Position numbers and translations under genes: made by a program. Under the pieces are notes generated by a model. It saw only the letters and a list, made by a program, of their open reading frames with translations. It did not search any database and was not told where the DNA came from. Source: Porphyra umbilicalis (Eukaryota; Rhodophyta; Bangiophyceae; Bangiales; Bangiaceae). Taken from it: DNA of 64,000 bases. Location of the stretch: contig KV919016.1 of assembly GCA_002049455.2 (NCBI GenBank), positions 52,288 to 116,287 on the forward strand. The letters run 5' to 3'. Of the stretch, positions 22,336 through 32,919 are shown in pieces; positions within the stretch are counted from its first letter, which is position 1; every line of letters starts with the position of its first letter.

Positions 22336-23766
22336 TAGGTTGTCGGTGAGCACCCAATAGGGCTTTTGCGCCACTGCTGGCCGGGTCTACGCCATTTCCG
22401 GCCATTGAGACCGTCGACAGCTTGATAGGTGCCGGTGAGCACGGCTCCACCGGCGCGGGATCGTGAATGGTCGGTGAGCCGTTCGCCTCCGCTGAATTTT
22501 CGACAGCTGCTTGTGCAGGTGGTACAGACGGCGGAGTAGCGGGACCCACACGGGTCGCAGCAAGCTGCTCCGCACGTCACGCTCACGTGAAACACACATT
22601 ATGCCGGTGCCGCCACAACAGGCGGGCTTCTCGCTCTGTCTTGCAAATCCACCACCGCAACTGCAGGCACTTGGGCCCAGGTACGACAGTGGCCGGGCGG
22701 TTTGTGGGTACTTGCGGGTGTATTAAAGATGAGGAAAAGGACGCTCGTTCACTTGGGGTTAGTTGAAAGACCTGAGAGATGGGGTGACACTATCCCAAGC
22801 TAACGCCGTTGGTGTCTTCCCCTGCAGCGCAGCTGCACTTGCGCACCTGAACGCGTGTCTCAAAATCATGAGCCGCTCGATCCCAGACAATACCACTCAG
22901 GAACACCGTCAGAAATTGCTCTGCACGTGGTCCTTGTCGTAAGAACGCATCCTCGCACCTGAGACACACGTAGGCAAGTCCACCCGTTGCCAAAACAAGC
23001 CGAGCCTCAGCAGAGGCGGCCACAATGGAAACCGTAAAGCAAAGCAGAGGGACGAAAACAACGCAGGCCCCATACGAAAATGTAAGGAACAGTTCAACGG
23101 TCCCGCCATGGGTCCCGCACACTAGCCGAGCTGCTGATCACATTGCGGTGCCCCGCCGCTTCAAAATTCACTGTGCTGATATGCTGCTGCAGCGGCATCA
23201 AGTCACTTTCATCGGGGCGCGGGTGGCCAGGGCAGGAGTGAACAGTGAGGCGGCAGGACAACAGCTCTCATTTATTGTCCAAAAGCACAAGGTAGAGCTG
23301 GGGGAGGAGGGGAGGGCGATTGACTGCGCCTGGGAAAAGAATGAAGAAAAGTGGCACTCGTAGCGACGCTTCTTGCGACGATGATTGGGCTGAGTGGAGA
23401 GGGATAGCCGTGGAGGAGAATCAGTGCAGGAGGGGGCTGTTGTCGAGATTGGGTCTACCTGGCCGAGAAACATTTTGAAATGTGTCTGACCCAGATGTTC
23501 GCGCCTAAACAGAGGTGGCAAGCGCGCTGCATCCACAGTAAGGAGTCCCCATCTGGGACCCACGCTGCAGCTTGAGTGCTCGCGTCCGAGACAGAACGTG
23601 TGCAACAGCGGTTGCTGGTTGGGCATCGTCAGCCCGGCAGCTGGCGCCCTTACCCCGTCCTCTTTGTCTGCTCTTACGCATATCGGCGCGCCGCCGACTT
23701 AGCTGCAGGGCCGGCTTTCTCGCCGTTGCCGGCGCCGCCAGCACCGAAGTCCTACGTGGACGGTGT
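22336..23766. other. Decayed transposon-like region, no gene resolved
   Basis: On the minus strand at about 22580-22690 a short Cys-rich segment is visible (CSCGGGFARQSEKPACC). At 22790-23122 another minus frame contains CLRC and KCSC pairs. These could be zinc-finger parts of transposases but are too short to assign. Confidence 0.3.
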
Positions 23767-24240
23767 GTAGGGTGTTGCGCTGTTGGCCTCATTATTAACG
23801 TGGTCTGTAAGTGGACGGGGCGGGGGGGGGGGAGGGGGTGACGGGATGTATGACAGTGATGTTGTTTCTCATGCCTGGCGCTTTTCCTTCGTACCGTCGC
23901 TGTCGGATACGTTTTGTGCACCTCATACGTAGTTCTGTTCATATTAGCGTCCTCCTCACGCACAGCGCCCGGCGTCTGTGAATTTTGGAGAGAAGCGCGG
24001 TCCATGGGGATGTGTTGTGGGGTGTTGCGCTGTCGGCCTGGGTATCAGGATCATGTGGAATAGGACGTGGAGGTGGGGTGGGACAGGGTTGCCGGGAAGT
24101 GAAAGTGACAGACATGATTCTGGCCGCTGACGCTCTTCTTTGGGACAGTCGCTGTCCGTTTTCCTTTGTACGTCTTGTACGTGGAACTGTTGGTCTTGGT
24201 GTATCCTTCACGCAGAGCGCCCGGCGTACGTGTTTGTAGG
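23767..24240 (+). repeat. Two diverged tandem units of about 230-250 bp
   Basis: GGGTGTTGCGCTGTTGGCCT (from 23769) and GGGTGTTGCGCTGTCGGCCT (from 24019) start two units that run in parallel. Shared landmarks in order are a GGACG-plus-G-rich tract, GTCGCTGTC, ACGT, CTGTT, and CGCxxAGCGCCCGGCGT. They are too diverged to be a recent duplication. No open frame common to both is convincing. Confidence 0.6.
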
Positions 24241-25383
24241 CAAGCAGTGTGGTGTCTGTGCGTATGGAACCACGGCTCCTGCAAGGATGGGAGGGTTGGG
24301 CTATTGGGGCGAGTGGACGCTATTTGTCGAGGCTATAGGACGATGTCAGTAGAGGGGTGAGGGCAGCGCATGTGGAGTGGTCTTCGAGTAGAGGGAGGCA
24401 GGTGAGATGGACTTTGCGCGGTTGAACGTGGTGCACGAGGCGACGGTACCCACACGGAGGAGGGAGTATAGGCAACAACCACTGTGTCTACAGTTCCCGA
24501 TTTCTTCCCTCGTCCACGAAGCACAGGTATATACCAACATCCAAAGAGCGAATACTTTCTGAGATGCTCAAACAAATTTTAATACACCGTTTCAGTGTTT
24601 CAGGCCTAGACGGTGTTTGGAAGTCTCTTACGGTGCAGGTGTTTCGGAGTTCTCTGGGGATGACGAAACAAGAGTGAGCCGTGTTGCTGTGGTGCGCCCG
24701 CGCCGCGCGGGTGGGGCGGAGAAACCTCTGGCGCCGGGCGCGGCGTGAGAGGCCACGTCGAGTTCCGATGCTAGTTTTAATCCGCCCTCGATGGCGGGCT
24801 TGCGAGCGGCGTGCGCGCGCCCGCGCCGGAAGTGGGGTTAAGGCTGGCATGTGGGTAAATTCGATCGGTATACGAAGTCGGTAACCGTCGGTATATCGAT
24901 CGGTATCGGTAACTAAAAGCGGCGGTAAAACCAAGGTAGCCGAAATACGCTAATGATTCATCCTCAGAGCCTCCAGCTGTGCTACAATTCTCCGTAGGCG
25001 AAAAATGGGTCACAAGCCACTCGTCGGTCAGCCAAGTCATGTTGGACTGGCACAGCATCCCCAGGGACCGGCAGCGGGGATGGGCCACGCTGCCCCCCAC
25101 GCTCTAGCAATGCGGACCAATGCGCCAATTCTGCGGCATTTGTCACTTTGGCCAGAGGCAGTGCGCTTGTGCTTTGCTGTTCGTGGTACCCAACGCTCCT
25201 TGCACCGCGTTTGACTCATGCTAGCCCATTCTGTTGTCAGCATCTGCCTTTCTCAGTGCGCACCCCACTCGCCACCGCCTCCACTTTTTCCATGCAGCCG
25301 ACCACGATGACGGGCTGATCCGCGTTTAGACAGACCTTGCGGATGCTTTTTTCGTTGCAACGGGTGCCGGGGGGCGCAGTAGC

Positions 25384-27306
25384 GTGCGGTCTGGTGGACT
25401 CGCGGCAGCTCCTGCTTCCTCGTCCGAGATTGCGGTGCCAACCCTAGAGGAGGCCGCTCTCCGGGACCAACTGGGCGCGACCAAGGCTCAGTTTGACGGC
25501 GTGCGAGCCTACATCAATAAGATCGGGTCCGATGCGTCGGACACCGCCAAGAAGCGGCGAGCTGACAGGACACCAGACCCGTTTGTTCACCAGGGATCTG
25601 ACGTCGTTGGAAACGGTCCAGCTTAAACAGCGTCTGCTGCTGTTTGTCGCCAATTTGCAGCTGTCGTGTTCGGCCGTGGAACACGAGTCGTTGCTTTTCT
25701 TCCGCAGTCTGACCTTGAGCGGCTACCAAGTCGACGACAGCTCGGTGGGAACATCCTCAAGTTGGCCGCCGACGAGGCGTTTGTCTCGTCCATGAGCGCT
25801 GTGAAGCGCCTTTTGCGCGAATCGGCCAGGGCGACTCTAACATGGGTTGCGTATTGCTGATCCCCGAATTCTTGTCCTGGGGGACTGAGACAGAGACTGA
25901 CTGTGAATAACGGCACAATATTGGTCTAAAACGACAGTAAGAAGACAATAAAGCCAATAGAAAGCCCGCATTCGGTGCCAGGACCTTGCATCCAGCAGAG
26001 CTCACTGTTTGTTGCCGCTTGATCCGACTTTCTTGGCACGGAGCAAGCTGCCCATGCGAGATCCTGAAATTTTCTACTGTCTCATTGCCAGAAGTGCAGA
26101 AAAAAAATAAGAGCTGATGTCGATTTCCAGCCTGGATGGGCACATGTAAGCAATCATGAGCACCAAGTCAGTCCCAGGGGCGCATCTGATTGGTGGATAG
26201 AGTTGGTCCGCAAGTCAGTCTCTGTCCACCAGGACAAAATTCGGGGATCAGCAATACAAACGCTCCAATAAAACTCATGTCTTCGGTGCTTTCGTTGGCA
26301 TTGTTGGTGAGCGGCACATTTTGGAGTCGTGGGAGGAGGCGCACAACCACAACGGCATTGCGACAGCCGCTGAAATGGCGTACGTGACTGGTCGGTTGGC
26401 GACTGAAGCAGAGGTCGACATCGGTTGCGTCTGCACAGACGATACTGGCCAGTGCGGCCGTTCTTGGCGAATTCTGTCCCTGCGCTACCCATCCCTGCTT
26501 TTTCTACACTACCTTGCCCACCAGCTCATCCTCCTGAAGCGGCACGTGCTTCACGATTTAACGTTGCGGTCGACGACGGGACCGCCGCCACCCTCCTCGC
26601 AAGACCATCGGCCAAGCTAATGGCCCAAGCTCGATTATCACCGCAGCGCATGTACGCTGCGTCTTTGGCCATCTGGACAGTGGGCGAGACACGGTGGAGT
26701 ACCTTGCAGATGTACATGGCCAGCCTATTGCGTTTTCGTCGGACACTCTCGTGCTTGTTCACGGAGCTCGGTCACGCTTCTCCGCAAGCCTTTCTCACTC
26801 TCAAGTCGCCCGGCTTTTGGGTAACGCTCCAGACCGCTGAGTGGACAATTCGGCGAATTGCGTCGGCGTCTTTCGTTTTGGAGCGAGACGACACGACACC
26901 AGCGGACGTTTTCTACGTCTATGGCAGCATCTACCAGCACCTCGCCGGCTCTAGTGTCAGACTTGGCGAGCATGGGCTGACAGCGGATTTGAAGAGGCGG
27001 TGGTCTCAAGAGGAGCAGGCGCTTTTCTCGTTGGCGTTTTGTCTACATCCTTGCTACATGCAGCCGGTCAGTGTTCTCTTGGAGCAATACTGGCGCAACA
27101 CTCCCGCGTCGCTTCTGCCACTACCATATCTCGCCAATGCCACGCGCCCAGTAAAGCCGTCGCTTCTGGGATTCTGCATTACAGCCTGCTTCGAAGAGAT
27201 ATCTGCGACGTGGAGAAGTATGAATGGAGTAGGGGGTTGCGGACGCGACCCCCGAAATTGCGGTGTTTGGGACACTGTGAGAGGGGTGCGCCACGCCGCG
27301 ATTTAG
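25384..27306 (+). pseudogene. hAT transposase, N-terminal and core part, broken
   Basis: Fragments in successive frames match the order of a hAT transposase: LLLFVANLQLSCSAVEHESL (pre-core helix), RRQLGGNILKLAADEAF (the PSR-type motif), and then, after MITE copy 3, VCTDDTGQCGRSWRILSLRY and LAHQLILLKRHVL (the region around the second Asp and the C-x-x-H motif). After a frame change near 26600 come VGETRWSTLQMYMASLL (the T-RW motif) and EEQALFSLAFCLHPCYMQ (the LAFFLHP motif). Frames shift near 25700 and 26600. The piece ends at TAG 27304-27306. The dimerisation domain lies some 4 kb downstream. Transposition function is lost. Confidence 0.75.
25854..26254. mobile_element. 400-bp TA-flanked MITE, copy 3, inside a hAT transposase
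   Basis: Ends as in copies 1 and 2, with TA at 25852-25853 and 26255-26256. Reading across the insertion with a single TA left behind restores the transposase reading frame without shift (left side ATLTW, right side GIVGERHILESW), which fixes the boundaries and the order of events. Confidence 0.9.
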
Positions 27307-27942
27307 AGCAACTGGAGGAGTGCGTGCCAATTCATACCGCCCCTGCGGCGCACGGCAGCCGACGGCGTGTGGACTCCTGCTCGCCCGGTTCATCTGTGAT
27401 GCTCAGATCAAGGAATGCCGACATCCTGCCGCGCTTCGTCCAAAGATCTTCTCAGGACCCCCTCATCGATTGATCCAGTCATCATCCAGCTTTGCACAAC
27501 GGCATGTCGATTGCACACCTTCTTGAAGCGCTGTACATCTTTCTAGCTATGAGGTGTCATGAGCACAACAGTGACTGCCCCTTCCAGTGCAGTACTGATT
27601 TCAGTGCTTTTTCTCACTTGAGCTTCTTCCCATGCTCGCGTGAATCCCGTGCACCCTATTGGTCAATTGTTTGTGTTATCCAGAGTCTCAGGCAGGCACG
27701 ACGGCAACCTTCCAGACAAGGCGATGGGCATCAAACGAGCGCAACCGAGGTTTGGCTGCCAGTTCCCTAAAATCGTATGGGAACTGTCCCTGTTCGCTTT
27801 CCATAGTCACAGCAGCCCTTGATGTCCATATTCTGACACTGCACGCATTCTAACACTGGACGTCCCACCTATTCCTCTTCCAACGTGGACACGTTGTTGC
27901 GCCCGATTGCTCCTTTGAAGTGTTTCTGGTCCGGATCTGAGG

Positions 27943-30638
27943 ATGACATTTCCCTCGACAAATATGGCCTACCGCTGTACTGTCAGCAATCAGACGTACC
28001 TGAAACCCTGCGCAGGGTTGAAGGACTGGCTGGAAATGGCAGCAAAGCGCACGGGTGATCCGCTTCTTGCTGCTGTCAGTTCCATGCCAATAGTCAAGTG
28101 CAAGCAGAACGCCGGAACGGACGCTATTGGCGTGCCCTTAGGTGTTTGCGACCGCCGCTACTCTCGCGCTAGGCACAGGAGGCGCGGCAAGGCCGGGGAC
28201 GCAGCACAGGGTGCCGAGTTAGCAGCCTGTCACTTCACGTCGTAGCGTACCCTGAGATGCGCCGCCCCAATCTCCCCCAAGGCTCCGGCAATGGGTTATG
28301 CACGCACCGCTGCTAACACCATCCGCGCGCAGACCACTTGGGCGTGCTCTGACTGCCCCATTCTTCCTGAGCGCAGCTCACATCTTGAGAAGGCAGTCGA
28401 ACGGGCCATTCAATCGGCTGCTCTTGCTAGCAGTAATGTCAAGGACCTGCGCGTGCGCCTGCTGTCAGCACTCGTTGCCCGCGCGCCCCCCCCCGTGCGG
28501 CATCCAACATGTGGTGATATTTTGGTTGCGTGGCGCAACGGTTCAATGTTGGATGACCGTGATGGTCCTGAGATTGAGGCCATTGCCGCATCCATTTTGC
28601 TTCGGAGCTCGCCCGAACACCAGATATTCGCCTGCGGCACGCTAATGGGCGGGTGGTCGTGTACGTCCACCAGATCACCTCCTGCAAGCCTGTGGTGGGA
28701 AGGAGCCAAGGTTACCGGAGCATTGCAAACAGAAATCGTCTGTTTTCGCATTCTGTGAGGGGCGAGGCCAGTGCCGCGGTGGTCAGTGGAGCAGTGAACA
28801 TCTCTATTGCTGGGCCTATCTGCCCTGGTAACCGTGGGAGCGGCGCGCTGGCGCTCATCACGGCAACGCCCGAGCAGCAGCTCGGGCTAATTACGAGGCA
28901 TGGGGTGAGCCTGGCCGCCTTCAACGGCATCCGCATGGGTCTGGGTGGGTCTCGTGTCGGTCTCGCGAGTATCCCTGCCCTTCGAAAATCTCGCAAGCTA
29001 TTCGCTGGCCTTCCGTCTAAGAGCTTGGTCGTCAAGTCGTCTGGTGCTCATTTAATGCGTATCAGTGCCGCTGTGCATGAGAAGCTTGCCGCTCTCTAGG
29101 CATCCAATTCCATTGTGGAACGGCTCCTGCGGGACGAGAACCTGAATCCAATGCCGCAGACCGAGGCCTACGAGCCGCCCTCTTCCGATGCCCCGGTGTC
29201 TGGTAGCGCCACCCCTCCGGCAAACGTCAGAGACGTGCACCTGACCCTCGGGCTAGACAAAGAAGGTGATCTCAGCTCAGGGAAAATTGTAGTTGGGATC
29301 GTGAACCAGACGAAGCCGCAGAAGCTAAGTAACACCATCTTAGTCGCCGCTTGCCCCGCGAGCAAGGACTACTACGATGAGGTGGCGTAAATGCTGGGCG
29401 AGCACCAAGAGCAAGTGCGAGAGCTCGTGCGCGGAGGGGTGGTCGTCGGTGGCGTGCGGCGCGCCGTGCTTCTATTCCTGAACGGGGACTTTGAAGCGCT
29501 GTGCACAGTGCATGGGTGTAACGGCCCGAGTGCAACCATGCCCTGCCTGAACTGCCTAAGCATCAAGGCCCCCAGTGACGCGCAAGCTGCCCTTGCCCAC
29601 ATCTACAGCACTTTGCAGGACGTTAACACATCGGAGCCCCCACACTCCCGCTGCGCCTCACACCTGGAGCAGATGGTGGCTGCTGAGGCTCCGGGGGCTG
29701 CACCTGGGAGCCTTTTGGCGCACTTGTCGCAAGCGGCCCATCGATTCAACAATCGTCCTCCCCTCTTTACCATTGACCCGAGGCAGATAGTGCCGATTCC
29801 CGTACACCTGGTGATGGGGATTTCACTAAGGCTGCTGCGATTGGCTGTTGAACTGGTCATCTCCTGTCGCTGAAAGGACTATGGGAAGTCATTCGCCTGC
29901 AAGCTGGTGGAGACGCTTCGCTGTTTTGTGCGAGTAGGCCCTGTACCCTACCATGGAGAGGTGTTTATTGGGCGCCACTGCCGTAAGATCGCTGAGAGAC
30001 GCGACGCGGAGTGCCGCACCCTCCTTGGCTTGGTCCCAGAGCACCTCCACCAAGCGTACAAGCGCCTGTGGTTGCTGTGGGGCAGGCTGGAAAGGACCCT
30101 GAACAGGGCCGCTGTGGTGCAGGCGGACGAGATCCGGCAGTTCCGCGCTGATGCGCGCAACCTTGTGCGGCTCATGAAGCGGAGCTTCCCGTGAGTATCG
30201 GTATCCCCGAAGCTGCAAATCCTCTTGCACAACGCCCCCGCTTTTATGGAGTGATTTGGAAGCGTGGGCTTGTGCGGAGAGCAAGCGGTGGAGTCGTGGC
30301 ATGGCTTTTCTAATCAAAATGCTGCCAAGTACACCGCGCAGACGGAGGTGGGGTCGTGTGCCAATTTGGTGTGGGCGATGGCGGTTGCTCGGGAGGCGAG
30401 CGATTCAAACCTAGTACGGGTCACTAGGAAGAATTCGGCGAAGGAGGGCGCTAGAACGGCGCGGAAGAGCGGAGACAAGCAGATGAGAACGTACCGGGGC
30501 AGGGGTGATGAGCCAGAGTGCCGGGCTGCAGCTGACAAGGCGATTAAGGAGGGGCGGCAGTGGGCCGAATCGATCTTGAAGGAGGGCGATCGGACTATCG
30601 TGACTTTTCTGAAGCACATGGCGTCTGGTGGGGATTGA
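27943..30638 (+). pseudogene. RAG1/Transib-like DDE transposase relic, copy 2, with many in-frame stops
   Basis: From 28653 to 30638 (about 660 codons) one frame is maintained with five stops: TAG 29097, TAA 29388, TGA 29871, TGA 30192 and TGA 30252. Upstream, 27943-28640 continues in another frame with a TAG at 28243. Motifs in order: LTLGLDKEGDLSSGKIVVG (candidate first Asp), GGVRRAVLLFLNGDFEALC, a C-x2-C (PCLNC), IVPIPVHLVMGI, then SPKLQILLHNAPAFME, a stop, and FGSVGLCGEQAVESWHG, where the final Glu would be the third catalytic residue. The same order (CDGMGD, C-x2-C zinc pair, HKTLAH zinc half, GSIGAWASEGNES) is seen in RAG1/Transib. It may instead belong to a related unnamed DDE family. 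It sits inside the hAT composite. Confidence 0.5.
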
Positions 30639-31272
30639 TAAAGATAGGCTGCTAGCGAGTCATTTAGCACCTCATAGCCACTCAGCGCGCGTCCACCCCC
30701 CCCGCGGAAAGATGGACAACGTTGACGGTCCCCAAACCATTGAAAATGGGGTGAGGGGAGAGCTGATAGAGAGGCGCGTTTCAGCCGGCACGTGCGGGGG
30801 GGGGGGGGTGCGGGAGGCGGCGGCACCAGCCGTGACGATGGTCCCTGCCGCGATGGTGAGAGTGTGGGTGGAAAGGGGTGCGAGGGGCGAGCGAGCGGAG
30901 AACGCGGAGAGGGGGGCTGCAGCCAGGATTGTAGCCGAGCAGGGAGAAAAAAAATTCGCAGAGGGGCCCGATTTGACCATCACGAGGCAGCGTCGCGGCG
31001 TTAAGCTCCGATCTCGTGTCGAAGGACAGGTGCCGGACGAACGAACTTTCACGGGATTATTCTAGCATGCGAAGTTGCCACCTCTTGACATACGCCCCTT
31101 TGAGCGGTTCGTCGCAGTGGTCAAGTTGTGAACTCTGAAAGCCTGTTTTCGGGAGCCTCCCAGCGCGGCAATATCCTGACACGGCTCTTTCCAGTCAATG
31201 AGAGAGGTGAATTTCTTGCCCAAGCCAACAAAAGGACGTAATTGGCTGATGCGACAACCCTCCCACTGCTAA

Positions 31273-32247
31273 CTAGGCGTGGCCAGTGCTGGCTACTATG
31301 TTATTGCTGCTTGCCCAATTCTGTCCTGGTGGACTGAGATTGAGACTGACTGCAAATAAGGGCCTACAATTGGCTTGGAAGCGCTGTCAGACGCGACTTC
31401 AGCCAATAAAACGTGCGGGTTCGTGACGAGGGCCTTGCACAGATGAGAAATCACTGTTTTCCTACCCTGCAAGCGGATCATCTCCGCTCCGAGTCCAGAT
31501 CGTGCCGTGATCCGGAGAATTCTCACTGTTTGCCCTAGAGATATTCAAAACTGCTGAGATGCCGATGTGCGATTCCAATGCGTATGAGCACATCGGTGCT
31601 GTGAGAAGGACAGAGTCGGTCCCAGGGGGTCACCTGATTGGTGGAACACAGTCAGTCCCAGTCCCAATCCCAGTCCCCCAGGACAAAAATGGGCAACCAG
31701 CAATAAGTGGCTTCCAGACGAGGCCAACCGGGCCGACCAAGTTGTCCAGCAGACCTTTGACTTCCTGACGGGCCATTTCCCCCCTCAGTCGTGAGCTCCA
31801 TTGCTGGCGGAGGGCCAGACGCACCGCTCTGCGCGGTGGGCATGGTACAAGTACTGGTCGTTCATGGAGATGGGCGGCACTTGCCCTGAGCTCTCTAAGC
31901 TTGCGTTGGTCCTGCTCGGGTTCCAGCCCCAGACAGCCTCCGTTGAGCGTCTATTCTAAAAGGACGCCGCGCAGCAGACGCAAGCCAGAAACCGCATGTC
32001 GCTGTCCACGCTCAGCAAACTTGCTTCCGTCACGTGCACGTGGGACAAAAGCAGGCGCATCATAGTTGGACCTTCGAGCCGGTCAACCAACCGCGTGATG
32101 GGCCCGCGAGAGCGAGCCAGGGTGGCTGCTGTCGCGCAGCGTGGCATGGCCGACGCTGGCCGACCAGACGAGGACAATGAAGACAACCAAGTAAACACTG
32201 GGAACGCTGTCACCTCTGGCGAGGCTGGTGCCCTGTTGCAACAGTAG
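31273..32247 (+). pseudogene. hAT transposase C-terminal dimerisation domain, interrupted
   Basis: Before MITE copy 4 the frame reads LGVASAGYYVKW. After it, it continues LPDEANRADQVVQQTF, a TGA at 31792-31794, then a run including WYKYWSFMEMGGTCPELSKL and ASVERLF, a TAA at 31957-31959, and QARNRMSLSTLSKL. The A-S-x-ER-x-F and RNR-x-S motifs are the hallmark of the hAT dimerisation (hATC) domain. The tail to TAG at 32245-32247 is charged. This is the 3' part of the transposase whose core lies at 25384-27306. Confidence 0.8.
31304..31703. mobile_element. 400-bp TA-flanked MITE, copy 4 (diverged subfamily)
   Basis: Ends TTGCTGCTTGCCCAATTCTG and complement, flanked by TA (31302-31303 and 31704-31705). 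Same length and layout as the other copies but clearly diverged. Its removal with one TA joins VKW to LPDEAN in one hAT frame. Confidence 0.85.
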
Positions 32248-32919
32248 GTGGATGCCGTGGACACTGTGGTGGAGGTCAGTGGCTTAGGCACGGATGACCG
32301 CCGCAGGGCACCGCCCATCCCTTTGCCTCTTGACTTCACTGACAAGCTGTGCCCCAGACCACGGAGCCGTTGCCAACGTAGGACGTGCCGGGGTACTCGT
32401 AGGAGAGTGTGAACCGCTGTTCCGCCTTCCGGGCAGCTACAATGTTCGCGGGTCCTGGTAGGGGGAACGGTGGGCGGCAGGTTTTTTTGCCGATAGGCAT
32501 GAGTTGATGAAGGAGCAGACCGGGCTGTGGAACGTACAAAAAAAAGGGCTCGCTCGCTTAAATCGCGCGGCATGTCAACTCACAATGGCTTAGACACGGA
32601 CTCGCATAGACAGCTCGCACCGAAAGGTGGACACGGTAGTGCGCACACCGTGCCGGCAGTGCACTAGACACGACGGCAAGACAGTCGGGATCCATTGGCC
32701 ATACCCACGAGACGACCTGTGTCCCTGGGCACAGTTCGAGCGGACGAACACAAGTACATGTGCGATCGTATGAGATGTTGATGGACGGGTGTCGGCAATA
32801 AACTGTGAATTAAATAGCAGTATTTGAGCTTTACCGACACCGGTAACAAAATCGGTAAATTGGTATACCGATCGGTAAATAATGACGATTTTCTCAAAAG
32901 TCGGTACATGCCAACCTTA

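Larger units (their letters stand above)
24839..32919 (+). mobile_element. Nested hAT element, approx. 8.1 kb with later insertions inside
   Basis: The left end TAAGGCTGGCATGTGGG and the right end (minus strand) TAAGGTTGGCATGTACC match at 14 of 17 positions. The 8-bp flanks AGTGGGGT (24831-24838) and AGTGGCAT (32920-32927) agree at 6 of 8, fitting an old hAT target duplication. Both subterminal regions are packed with CGGTA words (24860-24912 and 32830-32908). Inside, in the correct order on the plus strand, lie N-terminal/core and C-terminal parts of a hAT transposase. These are separated by two TA-flanked MITEs and by a RAG1-like DDE relic. The original autonomous element was probably about 3-4 kb. 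Confidence 0.7.
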
